NCBI GenBank assembly: GCA_963783245.1 | Contig: CAWAMS010000001.1 | Location: forward strand, 310,001-374,000 | Length of the DNA: 64,000 nt | Direction of reading: 5' to 3' | Source of the DNA: Bog-473 sp963783245 | Lineage (GTDB): Bacteria; Actinomycetota; Acidimicrobiia; Acidimicrobiales; RAAP-2 | Shown here: in pieces, positions 46,847-56,440 of the stretch | How the letters are laid out: each line of letters opens with the position of its first letter | How positions within the stretch are numbered: the stretch's first letter is position 1 | Position numbers and translations under genes: made by a program | The notes under the pieces: model-generated | Told to the model about the DNA's origin: nothing | The model's database searches: none | What the model saw: the letters and a program-made list of their open reading frames with translations, nothing else

Positions 46847-48825
46847 ATGGAAGAAGTTGCCGAGGTCGACGAGGTAGATGAGGAGGCGGCGCTCGAGCGC
46901 CGCACGGGGAGACCCCGGCATCCCCTTGTGCGCTCGCAGCGCATCCTCCAGATCGTGCTCGGCCTCTTCTGGATTCTCGATGCCGCCCTGCAGTTCCAGC
47001 CGTACATGTTCTCCAAGGACTTCGTGCCGAGGTTCGTCCTGGCGAACGCATCGGGCCAACCCGCCGTCATCCACTGGGCCATCACCAACGTCGGCAACTT
47101 CCTCGCCCCCCATCCGGCGGTGTGGAATGCGCTCTTCGCACTCATCCAGTTGGCGATCGGCGTGGGCCTCCTCTTTCGGCGTACGGTGCGCCCCGCCCTG
47201 GCGCTCTCGTTTCCCTACGCCCTCGGTGTGTGGGTCTTCGGCGAGGGGCTCGGCTTGGTCCTCACCGGGTCGGCGTCTCCGCTCACCGGTGCACCGGGTT
47301 CGGTGTTGCTCTACGCCCTCATCGGCCTGATGGCGTGGCCGCGCCGACAGCGAGAGGACACGAGTCGTTGGACGGCGAACCCGTGGGCATCGCGTCGTCG
47401 GCCGCAGCGCAGGGACTCGGCGGGACGATCACGCCGCTGGCGGTGTGGACCGGGTTCTGGGTCCTTTCCGCCGTTCTGTTCCTCCTCCCCGACAACCGGA
47501 CCCGGACGTCGATCTCGAGTGCGGTCACGGGGATGGCGCCCGGCACTCCGGGCTGGTATTCACATTTCCTCGTCAGCACCGGCAATCACTTCGCGTCATC
47601 GGGAACCCAGACCGCATGGGTGCTCGCCATCCTGTCGCTCGTCATCGGCATCGGCCCGCTGCTGGCACGCCGTCCCGGCGTGTTCCTGGCTGCGGGGATC
47701 CTCCTCGCTGCGCTCCTGTGGATCACCGGGCAGGGCTTCCTCGGCGGCATCCTCAGCGGGTCGGGGACCGACCCGAATTCGGGGCCGGTGGTCGTCCTCC
47801 TTGCTCTGGCGATGATGCCCACGAGGGAGGCCTCGGCTCTCCGGTCCCGTTCTCCCGCCGAGTCCTTCGTGCGGTGGAACCCTGTCGTCGCCCTGAGCGC
47901 CGGGGCGGTGGTGGTCCTGGCACTCGTGCTCAGCGCGGCGTACCCGGCACCCGCCCAGGAGACGTCGGACATGGCCATGGGCGGCATGGTCGGCATGAGC
48001 GGCTCCGGTTCGAGCGATCCCTCGGCCACGACGGCATCGTGTACCGCCGGCAACGCCGGCACGACCCGTGCCGGACTGGACGTGAACAACACGCCCTACA
48101 TGATCATGAGCGGGACCCAGGGCATGAACATGAACGGGGCCGACGCCTCCGCCGCGGCCGGATTGAACACGACCAAGGCAAACTGGAGCTACACGGGACC
48201 CGCGTTGCCCAACGCGCTGGCGAACGATCTGTTGGCGCAGGGAAAGAACGGACCAACCGACATCCACATGGCGGTGACCGGGTGCGCGTCCGAACCGACC
48301 TTCTCGCAGCAGATCAACGCAACGCAGTACGTACAGGCGACCAGCCAGGCCGTCACCCGCTACGACGACGTCTCGGCCGCCGTGGCCGCGGGTTACGTGC
48401 CGGTGTCCCCGACCGACTACCCCGTCGTGTATTACGTGAACCCGGGCATCGTGGCGGCCAATGCGGCGGCCAAGCGGACGCTGGACCCGGCCTACGTCGA
48501 CGGGCTCGTCTACGCCCGCATACCGTCGGGCCAGCAGGTGCTGGCCGGCGCCTTCTACGTGCTCCCGGCCACGGTGCAGAAGCCGCCGATGCCGTTCGGC
48601 CCTCTGGTGCAATGGCATCAGCGCACGGCGGTCTGTGGGCCCGTGTCGGGTTCGGCGACGACCCTGGACATCACGGGGACTCCGCCCTGCGGACCGGGCA
48701 CGGTCCAGGCACCGACGCCGTACATGACCATGGTCTGGCAAGTGCCGGTTGCCGGCGGACCCACGGCCATTCAGCCTCCGGACATTCAGATTGTGGAGGC
48801 GGCCGTGATGCAGACCTTGACCTGA
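46847..48825 (+). CDS. DoxX-like membrane protein with long extracytoplasmic domain (frameshift)
   Basis: An acidic N-terminus precedes several membrane helices; QRILQIVLGLFWILDAALQFQPYMF is DoxX-like in part. After a break in the region 47355-47395 there are further helices (WVLSAVLFLLPDN and WVLAILSLVIGIGPLLARRPG), a methionine-rich stretch MAMGGMVGMSGSG, and a soluble C-terminal domain of about 250 residues containing PYMIMSGTQGMNMNGADA and DYPVVYYVNPGIVAAN. The Met-rich part suggests metal handling (inference). The frame cannot be repaired by one CG, so two adjacent genes are also possible. Confidence 0.55.
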
Positions 48826-48830
48826 CGGAG

Positions 48831-49754
48831 TCAGCGGGGGGCGATGACGTCCACCTCGGCCAGCAGTGCGGCTGAGGGCTCCCACCGCCCCGCCGCCACG
48901 TTGGCGGCGACCTGAGCGGGTTTGGTGGCGCCGGCGATGACGGACGCCACCGCAGTGCGCGAGAGCAGCCATGCGAACGCCAGGTCCAGGACCGTGTGGC
49001 CCTCGCCCCGCGCCAGCGCGTCGAGTGCGCTCACCTTCGCCAGCCGGTCGTCACTGAGCTCGTCCTTGGCCCGCGCACCCCACGATGCCATGCGCGTCCC
49101 CTGCGGAGCCTCCTGGCCCGCCTTGTACTTGCCGCTCAAGACACCGCTGGCCAGCGGAAAGAAAGGCAGGAACGCCGTGCCGGTGCGGTCGCAGAATCCG
49201 AGTACTTCGTCCTCCGCCTCGCGGAACAAGATGTTGTACTGGTTCTGCACGCTCACGAAACCGGGTGCGCCCTCGGCCACGGCCGCCCGGGATTCCTCGA
49301 GCATGGCCCCGTCGAAGTTGGAGCACCCGAACTCGCGCACCTTGCCCTCCGCCACGAGCTCGGCCAGCGTGCCGAGGGTGTCGGCGATCGGCGTGTTGGG
49401 ATCGGGAACATGCTGTTGGTAGAGATCGACATGGTCGGTGCCCAAGCGGCGCAGGCTGGCGTCGAGCGCAGCGCGGATGGCGGCGGGCGCGGCACCCCCC
49501 GGATGGCCCTCGTAGGGCACGCCGAACTTGGTCGCCAGGATGATGTCATCGCGCTTCGGCCCGAGCGCAGCGCCGAGATACTCCTCGCTCTTCGTGCCGC
49601 CATAGATGTCGGCGGTGTCGAAAAAGTTGATGCCGGCGTCGAGGGCCGCTCCGACGACCGCGTCGGTGTCCTCGCTCCCGAGGCGCATGCCGAAGTTGTT
49701 GCAGCCGAGCCCCACCACACTGACGATGAGTGAGCCGATGGTGCGGGTGTCCAT
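48831..49754 (-). CDS. Aldo/keto reductase
   Basis: 307 residues. VVGLGCNNFGMRLG opens the barrel, INFFDTADIYGG carries the catalytic Asp and Tyr, ILATKFGVPYEG the lysine, and VDLYQQHVPDPNTPI the His-containing strand. NADPH-dependent carbonyl reductase; substrate unknown. ATG 49754 is chosen because earlier in-frame codons lie in a shared promoter region with the SRPBCC gene. Convergent with the DoxX-like gene, 5 bp apart. Confidence 0.9.
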   Translation of the reverse strand: MDTRTIGSLIVSVVGLGCNNFGMRLGSEDTDAVVGAALDAGINFFDTADIYGGTKSEEYLGAALGPKRDDIILATKFGVPYEGHPGGAAPAAIRAALDASLRRLGTDHVDLYQQHVPDPNTPIADTLGTLAELVAEGKVREFGCSNFDGAMLEESRAAVAEGAPGFVSVQNQYNILFREAEDEVLGFCDRTGTAFLPFFPLASGVLSGKYKAGQEAPQGTRMASWGARAKDELSDDRLAKVSALDALARGEGHTVLDLAFAWLLSRTAVASVIAGATKPAQVAANVAAGRWEPSAALLAEVDVIAPR

Positions 49755-49864
49755 AGTTGCAGGGTCTCCTGTGGGCGAAGGGTGAAGAAGGTGGTCGTCG
49801 TCGTGTCGGGAGTAGCGTACCGTCGGCTCGGGAGAGTCCACCCGACCTGACCGAGGAGGCCGAT

Positions 49865-50249
49865 ATGGCAGAAGGCGCTGTTGACGTGACGATAGATGCC
49901 GCACCGGACGCGGTGTGGGCCAAGATCGGCGACTTCGGGGCCCTGGAGGAGATCTTCCCGGGGATCGAGTCCTTCCGTCTCGAAGGCGACGAGCGGGTCA
50001 TCGGTATGGGTGGCGGCGCCGAGATCCGTGAGCGGCTGCTCGCGCGTGGACGAGGCCACCCGTACCCTCACGTATTCGGTCATAGCGGGAGTACCACTCG
50101 AGCGGCACCGGGCCACGATCACGGTCGAACCTGCCGGCAACGGCTCCAAGGTGACGTGGGCCTATGAGGTGGAGCCGGCGGAAATGGCCGCGCTCATGGG
50201 CAACAGTTACAAGGGTGCGTTGGCTTCGCTCCAGGGCCTGTTCACGTAA
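49865..50249 (+). CDS. SRPBCC/polyketide cyclase-like protein (frameshifted in this sequence)
   Basis: About 129 residues when repaired. VTIDAAPDAVWAKIGDFGALEEIFPGI (partly) is the usual SRPBCC opening, and WAYEVEPAEMAALMGNSYKGALASL the C-terminal helix. The frame breaks at about 50039-50046 in CTCGCGCGTGG; adding CG gives LLARVDEATRTLTYS. ATG 49865 follows GAGGAGG. A lipid- or ketone-binding fold; ligand unknown. Confidence 0.75.
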
Positions 50250-50259
50250 CGGACGCCGT

Positions 50260-51036
50260 TCACCCCCGGGCGGTGTCGTGGCCGAGAACGCTGCGCATCG
50301 CCGCAGCGGCCACCGAGGCGGCTTCTCCGGCGGGCATGGCCTTGAGCTCCTCGTTCAGGACCTCGACGCCGACGGGAAGCTCGGGATGCACTGCCAGAAC
50401 CGGGGCGAGGATGTCCATAAGAGGAAGGTCGCCCTCACCGGGCAGGTAGCGCCCCGACATTTTGACGTAGGGCTGTGCGTCCTGGATCCTGCGCCGGTCA
50501 CTGGCCTGGATGCCACCGACCAGTGCCGGTGCGTCGCCCACCAGTTGCTCCGGTCCGCCCCCGGTGCGGGCGAGGTGCCAGGTATCGAGCATGACGCGGA
50601 GGTTGTCCAGGCCGACGGCGCGGACGAGGTCGAGCGCGCCAGGGAAGTCGGGGATGCCGGTATCGGGAAGAAACTCGATCAGGATGGTGAGACCGCGACG
50701 TGCCGCCCGCTGGGCCACCCCTCCGAGCACGTCGGTCATGTCGTCGAAGGGCACGGGGTGTCCTTCGAAGTGGACCACGTTCACGGCTTTGGCCCCGAGA
50801 CCCTCTGCCATGTCGAAGCAGCGCTCCTCGGTGACGCCGCCCGGCGTGCCGGGGAGCGGGCTGGAGAGGCCGTCGATGTAGCCCATGGTCACGCCGGCGT
50901 CGTCACACTGTCGCCGGAGCTCGCCCAACTCCACGCCCGAGCGCTCCAGAAGGAACGGTGTGGTCGTGAGCGATGCATAGCCTGCCCGTGCGGCCACGGA
51001 AATGAGCTCGGGCAACGTAGCCTGCCGCACGGTCAT
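50260..51036 (-). CDS. Sugar phosphate isomerase/epimerase (TIM barrel)
   Basis: 258 residues, xylose isomerase-like barrel. VNVVHFEGHPVP and LIEFLPDTGIPDF hold the metal-binding glutamate, VMLDTWHLARTGG a His/Asp pair, and VGVEVLNEELK the last Glu. Upstream of it by 21 bp on the same strand is a Gfo/Idh/MocA oxidoreductase; such pairs are common in inositol and uncommon-sugar catabolism (family knowledge). Confidence 0.85.
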   Translation of the reverse strand: MTVRQATLPELISVAARAGYASLTTTPFLLERSGVELGELRRQCDDAGVTMGYIDGLSSPLPGTPGGVTEERCFDMAEGLGAKAVNVVHFEGHPVPFDDMTDVLGGVAQRAARRGLTILIEFLPDTGIPDFPGALDLVRAVGLDNLRVMLDTWHLARTGGGPEQLVGDAPALVGGIQASDRRRIQDAQPYVKMSGRYLPGEGDLPLMDILAPVLAVHPELPVGVEVLNEELKAMPAGEAASVAAAAMRSVLGHDTARG

Positions 51037-51057
51037 GCAGCAGAGCTCCAGAGCTCG

Positions 51058-52074
51058 TCACCCCGCACCTACCGCCGCGCCGGCGGCTGGCTGGCTGGAT
51101 CGGAAGAGATCCATGATGCGGGAGCAGGCAAGCCCGTCGTCGAACGAGGGCGTCACCTGACGTCCCTCGAGCACCGCCCGCCAGATCTCGCGGGCCCACC
51201 CGGTCATGGCCGTCTCGTGGGGATCGCCCGATGAGGGTGGGAAATCGAACTGTGCCCGCGTCCCGTCCACCCGTTGGAGGACGACGCGGACGTCGGCGGT
51301 GTTCTCGATGGCCCCCTCTGATCCGGTCACGGTGATGCGGGGTGGGAGGGAGATCGGCGCGGCGAACGAGGTGTCGACGGAGGCAGTGGCTCCCGACGCG
51401 AACTCCGCCCACGCACTGAAGGCGTCTTCGGCGTCGCAGGTGTGCACATGGCCTTCCTTGTCCGGACGTTCGGGGATCGTGACCCAGGTGCGGGCCCCCG
51501 CTGCGGTCACCTCACCCAGGAGCCACCGCATCATGTCGATGATGTGGGAGCCGAACGCGCCGATCCACCCACCGCCGAGCGAGCGGTCGAAGAGCCAGCC
51601 GTAAGGGCGCAACGGCGTCCTCGAGCCCGAGGAGAAGGCGGAGAAGTGAAGGTGTTCGGGGCGACCCAGCGCACCCGTCGTGATGAGCTCTTGCATCTTC
51701 TGCCGGGCCGGCTGATGGCGGAACTCGAAGTTGAGGAGGTTGATGACCCCGGCCTCCTTGGCTTCGGCGGCGAGCGCCGCTCCCTGCTCGGGGGAGAGGC
51801 CGAACGGCTTGTCGCAGAGCACGGCATGCCCGGCGGCAATGGCAAGACGCACATGGTCGGCGTGGAGGAACGGCGGCGAGTGCACGGCGATCAGGTCGAC
51901 CTCGGCGCCGCACAGTGCCTGCACGGCAGGGGTGTCCCGGGCCGAGACCACGTCGATGACGTCGCACCCGATGTGTCGAAAGACCGGCGCCACCACCCGT
52001 GACCCGAAGCCGGCACCGATGATGCCGACCCTCAGTGGACGGAGGTCGTCGTCGGTCGACCCTGATGTGCCCAT
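51058..52074 (-). CDS. Gfo/Idh/MocA family oxidoreductase
   Basis: 338 residues. VGIIGAGFGSRVVAP is the NAD(P)-binding loop, AVLCDKPFGLSPEQ the family EKP-like motif (here DKP), and GGGWIGAFGSHIIDMMRWLLG the substrate-side helix with a conserved His. The protein ends in a short Ala/Gly tail. ATG 52074 is the natural start. Likely dehydrogenates a sugar or cyclitol with the isomerase downstream. Confidence 0.9.
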   Translation of the reverse strand: MGTSGSTDDDLRPLRVGIIGAGFGSRVVAPVFRHIGCDVIDVVSARDTPAVQALCGAEVDLIAVHSPPFLHADHVRLAIAAGHAVLCDKPFGLSPEQGAALAAEAKEAGVINLLNFEFRHQPARQKMQELITTGALGRPEHLHFSAFSSGSRTPLRPYGWLFDRSLGGGWIGAFGSHIIDMMRWLLGEVTAAGARTWVTIPERPDKEGHVHTCDAEDAFSAWAEFASGATASVDTSFAAPISLPPRITVTGSEGAIENTADVRVVLQRVDGTRAQFDFPPSSGDPHETAMTGWAREIWRAVLEGRQVTPSFDDGLACSRIMDLFRSSQPAAGAAVGAG

Positions 52075-52185
52075 GGTCCCTCCCCTCGTCGTGCCAGGGC
52101 ACCCTAATGGCCCTGTCGGCCCCTCCGCTGGCCCGCGCCGGGTCGGACGGGCGGGCGGGGCGGGAGGTGGCACTACCCTGAGCAG

Positions 52186-53706
52186 GTGAGATCGGGCGCT
52201 GTCGGAGACGCCGCGGGACGAGCGGGCACCGGGCCACCCGCGCGGTCGCTCACCCAAGATGCGCCAGAGATCTACCCGCGGCCACTGCCCGAGCCGAGCG
52301 CCCTCGCCCTGGCCCGTCGCGGCGCCACGATCACCAGGGTGGTGGGTCGGCGCTTCGCCCCGGTTGCAGTACGGCAGGTTCGGACCATCCGCCAAGGAGC
52401 ACTGCCCGGGGTCCAGTTGGCCCGCCCGCTCCGAAAGAGCTTCGAGGACCTGGGCGGGACCTTCATGAAATTCGGGCAGATCATCGCCTCGTCCCCCGGC
52501 ATGTTCGGTGACGACGTGGCCGAGGAATTCCGTGCCTGCCTGGACACGGGGCGCGAGGTCCCCTTTCCTGAAGTGCGCCAGAGGGTCGAGGAGGATCTGG
52601 GCCGCCCGCTGGACGTGGTCTTCGCCGAGTTCGAGCGTCGTCCCATCGGGACGGCGTCGATTGCCGTGGTGCACCGGGCTCGCCTCCAGGACGGCACTCT
52701 GGTGGCCGTCAAGGTGTTGCGGCCGAACATCGAGCAGGTGGTGGCCACCGATCTGGACCTCATGCAGCCGTTGATGGAGATACTGGTGCGCCTGACCGGA
52801 GACCAGCTGGCCGGCTCCACCTTGCAGCTGCTGGACGGTTTCCGGGTCCAGATCGGAGAAGAAATGGACCTGCGGAACGAGGCCCGCTCCATGGTCCATT
52901 TCCGCCGATTGCAGAATGAGTTCGACCTGAAGATGATCGCCGTGCCCGAGCCGTATCCGGAATTCTCCGGTCGCAACGTGCTCACGATGGAGTTCTTCGA
53001 CGGGGTGCCCATCGACGATGTGGCGCAGGTGGCCGAGATGGGCATCGACCCGACCCCGCTGGTCCAGGCGGTCATGCGTGCGTTCTTCCTCACAACCGTG
53101 CGGTGGGGCGCCTTCCACGGCGATGTGCACGCCGGCAACATGATGATGTTGCGCGACGGCCGGATCGGGGTCATCGACTGGGGGATCGTCGGACGGCTCG
53201 ATCCGCTGACGCACCGCTTCTTCCTGTCCCTCCTCTCTGCGGCAATGGGCAACGAGGACGCGTGGGCCGACGTCACCGGGTACATCACGCGGACCTACGG
53301 TCCGGCCATCGGGGAGGCGGTCGGCCTTTCCGGACCGGAGTTGACGGCGTTCGTCCGCAGTATCTTCGAGCCGGCTCTGACCCGGCCTTTCGGTGAGGTG
53401 AGCGTGGCCGGCTTGATGCAGGCCATCCAGCTCCAGGTGGCCAAGGCCCAGGGCATCGAAGCCCACAGCCGGACTGTCGGGGCGATCCTGCACCGTCTGC
53501 GCTCCCAGCGCAGGCTCCGCCGGATGGCCGACGCTTCGGGTGGCCTCATGTCGGATTTCGACCGGGGCACGTTCCTCCTGGCCAAACAGCTCATGTACTT
53601 CGAGCGCTACGGGCGGCTGTTCGTCTCGGAGCTGCCCATTCTCAACGACCGGGAGTTCATCGGCCAGCTCTTGGCCGGCGTGGACCTGACGTCGCCGGGC
53701 GCCTGA
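52186..53706 (+). CDS. ABC1/UbiB-type atypical kinase
   Basis: 506 residues. GGTFMKFGQIIASSPGMF holds the KxGQ motif that replaces the glycine loop, VAVKVLRPNIEQVV the ATP-binding lysine, GAFHGDVHAGNMM the catalytic loop, and VIDWGIVGRL the metal-binding Asp (DWG instead of DFG). The C-terminal ends without clear membrane helices. Members support quinone or isoprenoid lipid metabolism. GTG start 52186; the first 25 residues look disordered. Confidence 0.9.
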   Translation: MRSGAVGDAAGRAGTGPPARSLTQDAPEIYPRPLPEPSALALARRGATITRVVGRRFAPVAVRQVRTIRQGALPGVQLARPLRKSFEDLGGTFMKFGQIIASSPGMFGDDVAEEFRACLDTGREVPFPEVRQRVEEDLGRPLDVVFAEFERRPIGTASIAVVHRARLQDGTLVAVKVLRPNIEQVVATDLDLMQPLMEILVRLTGDQLAGSTLQLLDGFRVQIGEEMDLRNEARSMVHFRRLQNEFDLKMIAVPEPYPEFSGRNVLTMEFFDGVPIDDVAQVAEMGIDPTPLVQAVMRAFFLTTVRWGAFHGDVHAGNMMMLRDGRIGVIDWGIVGRLDPLTHRFFLSLLSAAMGNEDAWADVTGYITRTYGPAIGEAVGLSGPELTAFVRSIFEPALTRPFGEVSVAGLMQAIQLQVAKAQGIEAHSRTVGAILHRLRSQRRLRRMADASGGLMSDFDRGTFLLAKQLMYFERYGRLFVSELPILNDREFIGQLLAGVDLTSPGA

Positions 53707-53788
53707 AGGCCGGCGCCCTGGCCCCTGACCACCGGGGCCCGGCCGATATGCTCGACGGTGCCCGTAGCAAACCACCAGGAGGTCGTCC

Positions 53789-53986
53789 GTGAAGGTCGTT
53801 GTTGACTTCGACGAGTGTGCCAGCAATGCCGTGTGCATGGGCATCCTGCCCGAAGTCTTCGAGGTGCGCGACGACGGCTACCTCTACATCCTCAATGAGA
53901 ACCCCCCCGAGGAGTTCCGGGGCCGGTTGCGTGAGGCGGTGAACGGTTGTCCGACCGGTGCGATCTCCATAGCCGAAGACGACTGA
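53789..53986 (+). CDS. Ferredoxin, [3Fe-4S] type
   Basis: 65 residues from GTG 53789 (AGGAGG 8 bases upstream). Three cluster cysteines are visible in DECASNAVCMG and NGCPTGAI. With only three, the cluster should be 3Fe-4S, as in the small ferredoxins that feed cytochrome P450s. No P450 lies in this window. The acidic C-terminus is typical. Confidence 0.93.
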   Translation: MKVVVDFDECASNAVCMGILPEVFEVRDDGYLYILNENPPEEFRGRLREAVNGCPTGAISIAEDD

Positions 53987-54041
53987 CGCCGCGCCAGCCT
54001 GCTCCACCACGACGTAGCGCGTCCCCGCGCCGCCCCCTGCG

Positions 54042-55556
54042 ATGACGGCACCCACCACGGTCGCACCGCGCCTGCGCTTCGCCCCGTCCCCTACCGGCTA
54101 CTTCCACGTGGGGAGCGCCCGGTCGGCCCTCTTCAACTGGCTCTTCACCCGCCAACGGGACGGAACGTTCGTGTTGCGCATCGAAGACACGGACGAAGAG
54201 CGCAACCGACGTGAATGGACGGACGGGATCATCACCGCGCTCGAATGGTTGGGCATGGCCCCCGACGAGGGCCCCTACTACCAGTCGGCACAGGGCGACG
54301 CGCACCAGGCCGCCATCGAGGCGCTCTGGGAGAGCGGTGCGCTCTACGCCTGCGCCTGCACGAGACCCGAGATCGATGACCGCACGAAAGCCCGTGCTGC
54401 GGCCGGTGACCCGACCCCCGGCTACGACGGACATTGCCGCGACCGGGGTCTGCCACGCGGTGAGGGTCGCGCACTGCGGTTCCGTACGCCCGACGATGGC
54501 AGTACCACGGTGCACGACCTCATCCGCGGTGAGGTGGAGTTCCCCAACCGGGCCACCGAGGACTTCATCTGCGTGAAGGGAAACGGCAAGCCGCTGTTTG
54601 CGTTGGCCAACGTGGTGGACGACCGCACCATGGCGATAAGCCACGTGTTCCGCGGGGAGGAGCATCTGCCCAACACGCCCAAGCAGATGATGCTGTGGCA
54701 TGCGCTGAACGAGGCCACTTCCTCCGGCCTGGCGCTGCCGGTGTTCGCCCATCTTCCCCTGCTGGTCAACGAGCAGGGGAAGAAACTCTCCAAGCGTCGT
54801 GACCCCGTGGCGGTCGAGATGTACCGCGAGCTGGGCTACCTCCCGACGGCCTTCCGCAATTATTTGGCACTACTGGGATGGAGCCCGGGCGAGGAGGAGA
54901 TACTCCCGCTGGCAACGTTGATCGAGAGGTTTCGCATTGAAGACGTACAGAGCTCGCCCGCGTTCTTCGACGTGCGCAAGCTCTCGCACATGAACGGCGT
55001 CTACATCCGAGAGCTGCCGACGAGCGAGTTCATAGAGGAGTCCCGTCCATGGGTGGACCCCCGGCCCGACGAGTGGTCCGCCGGCCAGTGGCATGACCCC
55101 GACAGCGGGGCCGTCGCCACGGAGGGCCCGCCGTGGCCGGCGGAGCGCTTCGACCCCGACGTCTTTGCGCGCATGGCCGAGGTCGTGCAGGAGCGGGTGG
55201 CGATTCTCAGCGAGGTGCCGGCGTTGGTGGATTTCTTCTTCGTCGATGACCCCGCCATCGACCCGGACAGCTGGCAGAAGGCCATCGTCCGCGACGAGCT
55301 GGCACCATCGATCCTGCGGGCGGCCGTGGATACCTATGCCACGTGCGAGTGGAGGCGCGACGTGTTGCATGACGCCACGGCGGAGATAGGCGCGATCTAC
55401 GACCGGGCCTTGGGCAAGGCCCAGGCGCCTATTCGGGTTGCCGTGACCGGCAAGCGCGTCGGACCTCCATTGTTCGAGTCGCTGGAAGTTCTGGGTCGGG
55501 ACGAAACCATTCGTCGCCTCTCGTCGGCGCTCGACCGGGTGGCCGCGGACACCTGA
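54042..55556 (+). CDS. gltX: Glutamyl-tRNA synthetase
   Basis: 504 residues, class I. The HIGH equivalent reads HVGS in SPTGYFHVGSARSA, and the KMSKS equivalent is KLSKR. The anticodon-binding C-domain ends near RRLSSALDRVA. The tRNA-Gln and tRNA-Glu genes follow within 900 bp. In actinobacteria this enzyme normally charges both tRNAs with Glu and GatCAB amidates the Gln one (family knowledge); specificity cannot be read here. ATG 54042 fits the expected N-terminus. Confidence 0.95.
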   Translation: MTAPTTVAPRLRFAPSPTGYFHVGSARSALFNWLFTRQRDGTFVLRIEDTDEERNRREWTDGIITALEWLGMAPDEGPYYQSAQGDAHQAAIEALWESGALYACACTRPEIDDRTKARAAAGDPTPGYDGHCRDRGLPRGEGRALRFRTPDDGSTTVHDLIRGEVEFPNRATEDFICVKGNGKPLFALANVVDDRTMAISHVFRGEEHLPNTPKQMMLWHALNEATSSGLALPVFAHLPLLVNEQGKKLSKRRDPVAVEMYRELGYLPTAFRNYLALLGWSPGEEEILPLATLIERFRIEDVQSSPAFFDVRKLSHMNGVYIRELPTSEFIEESRPWVDPRPDEWSAGQWHDPDSGAVATEGPPWPAERFDPDVFARMAEVVQERVAILSEVPALVDFFFVDDPAIDPDSWQKAIVRDELAPSILRAAVDTYATCEWRRDVLHDATAEIGAIYDRALGKAQAPIRVAVTGKRVGPPLFESLEVLGRDETIRRLSSALDRVAADT

Positions 55557-56173
55557 TGCTCTTTCCGCTGCGGCTCGTCCTCCGCATCGTCAGTCTCATT
55601 GTGGCCGCGGTCGTCCTTTACTTCGGGGTCACTCTCCTGCAGGTCTGGCTGACGTCCCGCCAGTACGATCCCCACCCTGCCGGGGCGATCATGGTGATGG
55701 GGGCGGCCGAGTACAACGGCACGCCCACCCTCGATCTTCAAGCCCGTCTCCAGGAGGCGCTGATCCTGTTCAACAAGGGTGACGCGCACCTCATCATGGT
55801 GACCGGGAGCAAGGAGAAGGGGGATCTCGACACCGAGGCTGGAGCGAGCAAGACCTATCTCGAGCAGAGAGGGGTCCCGGCCGCCGACATCCTCGAGGCG
55901 GGCGGCACCAACAGCTACGACAACGTGGCCGAGGCGGCACCCCAACTGAGGGCCCGCCACGCCACGACCGTGCTGGTCACCACCGACCCCTTTCACGAGG
56001 ACCGCTCCATGGCGATCTCCTCCTCCCTCGGGTTGACGCCGTCACCGACCCCCACCAGGACGTCACCGATCACCGGCTGGTCGACGGTGCCCTACTTCTT
56101 GAAGGAGGCCGTCGGGGTCGGACTGGGTCGGATCGTGGGCTTCAACCACCTGGAATGGCTCCACGATGCCTAG
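55556..56173 (+). CDS. YdcF-like (DUF218) membrane protein
   Basis: 205 residues. One N-terminal membrane helix (LRIVSLIVAAVVLYFGVTLL) precedes a DUF218 domain with AIMVMGAAEYNG, VTGSKEKGDLDTEAGASKTYL and NSYDNVAEAAPQL, which are the conserved Gly- and Asp-rich loops. Some family members act on envelope polymers. Its ATG overlaps the last base of the gltX stop, so it is co-transcribed with gltX. Confidence 0.88.
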   Translation: MLFPLRLVLRIVSLIVAAVVLYFGVTLLQVWLTSRQYDPHPAGAIMVMGAAEYNGTPTLDLQARLQEALILFNKGDAHLIMVTGSKEKGDLDTEAGASKTYLEQRGVPAADILEAGGTNSYDNVAEAAPQLRARHATTVLVTTDPFHEDRSMAISSSLGLTPSPTPTRTSPITGWSTVPYFLKEAVGVGLGRIVGFNHLEWLHDA

Positions 56174-56253
56174 GCCCCTGCTCGCCGTCGACCACCTGCG
56201 GTCATCGACGCCGGCGACCCCCGATGGCTCGGCTAACCTGATCGTCCACCCAT

Positions 56254-56325
56254 TCGGGGGTGGTGTAATCGGCAACACGACTGGTTCTGGTCCAGTTATT
56301 GAGGGTTCGAGTCCTTCCCCCCGAG
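56254..56325 (+). tRNA. tRNA-Gln (anticodon CTG)
   Basis: Cloverleaf checked by hand: acceptor TCGGGGG pairs perfectly with CCCCCGA, anticodon stem ACTGG/CCAGT encloses loop TTCTGGT (anticodon CTG), and T arm GAGGG/CCTTC encloses TTCGAGT. Discriminator base G; no encoded CCA, only CACC follows. Confidence 0.96.
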
Positions 56326-56357
56326 CACCGGCGGATTCCTCCGGGAAACCTCCGCTC

Positions 56358-56430
56358 GGCCCCATCGTCTAGAGGCCAAGGACACCACCCTCTCAAGGTG
56401 GCGACACGGGTTCGAATCCCGTTGGGGCTG
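56358..56430 (+). tRNA. tRNA-Glu (anticodon CTC)
   Basis: Cloverleaf by hand: acceptor GGCCCCA/TGGGGCT, anticodon stem CCACC/GGTGG with loop CTCTCAA (anticodon CTC), T arm ACGGG/CCCGT with TTCGAAT. Discriminator G at 56430; CCA not encoded. It lies 32 bp after tRNA-Gln, probably in one transcript. Its 3' end marks the boundary with the accessory region. Confidence 0.96.
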
Positions 56431-56440
56431 CAAAAATTTG

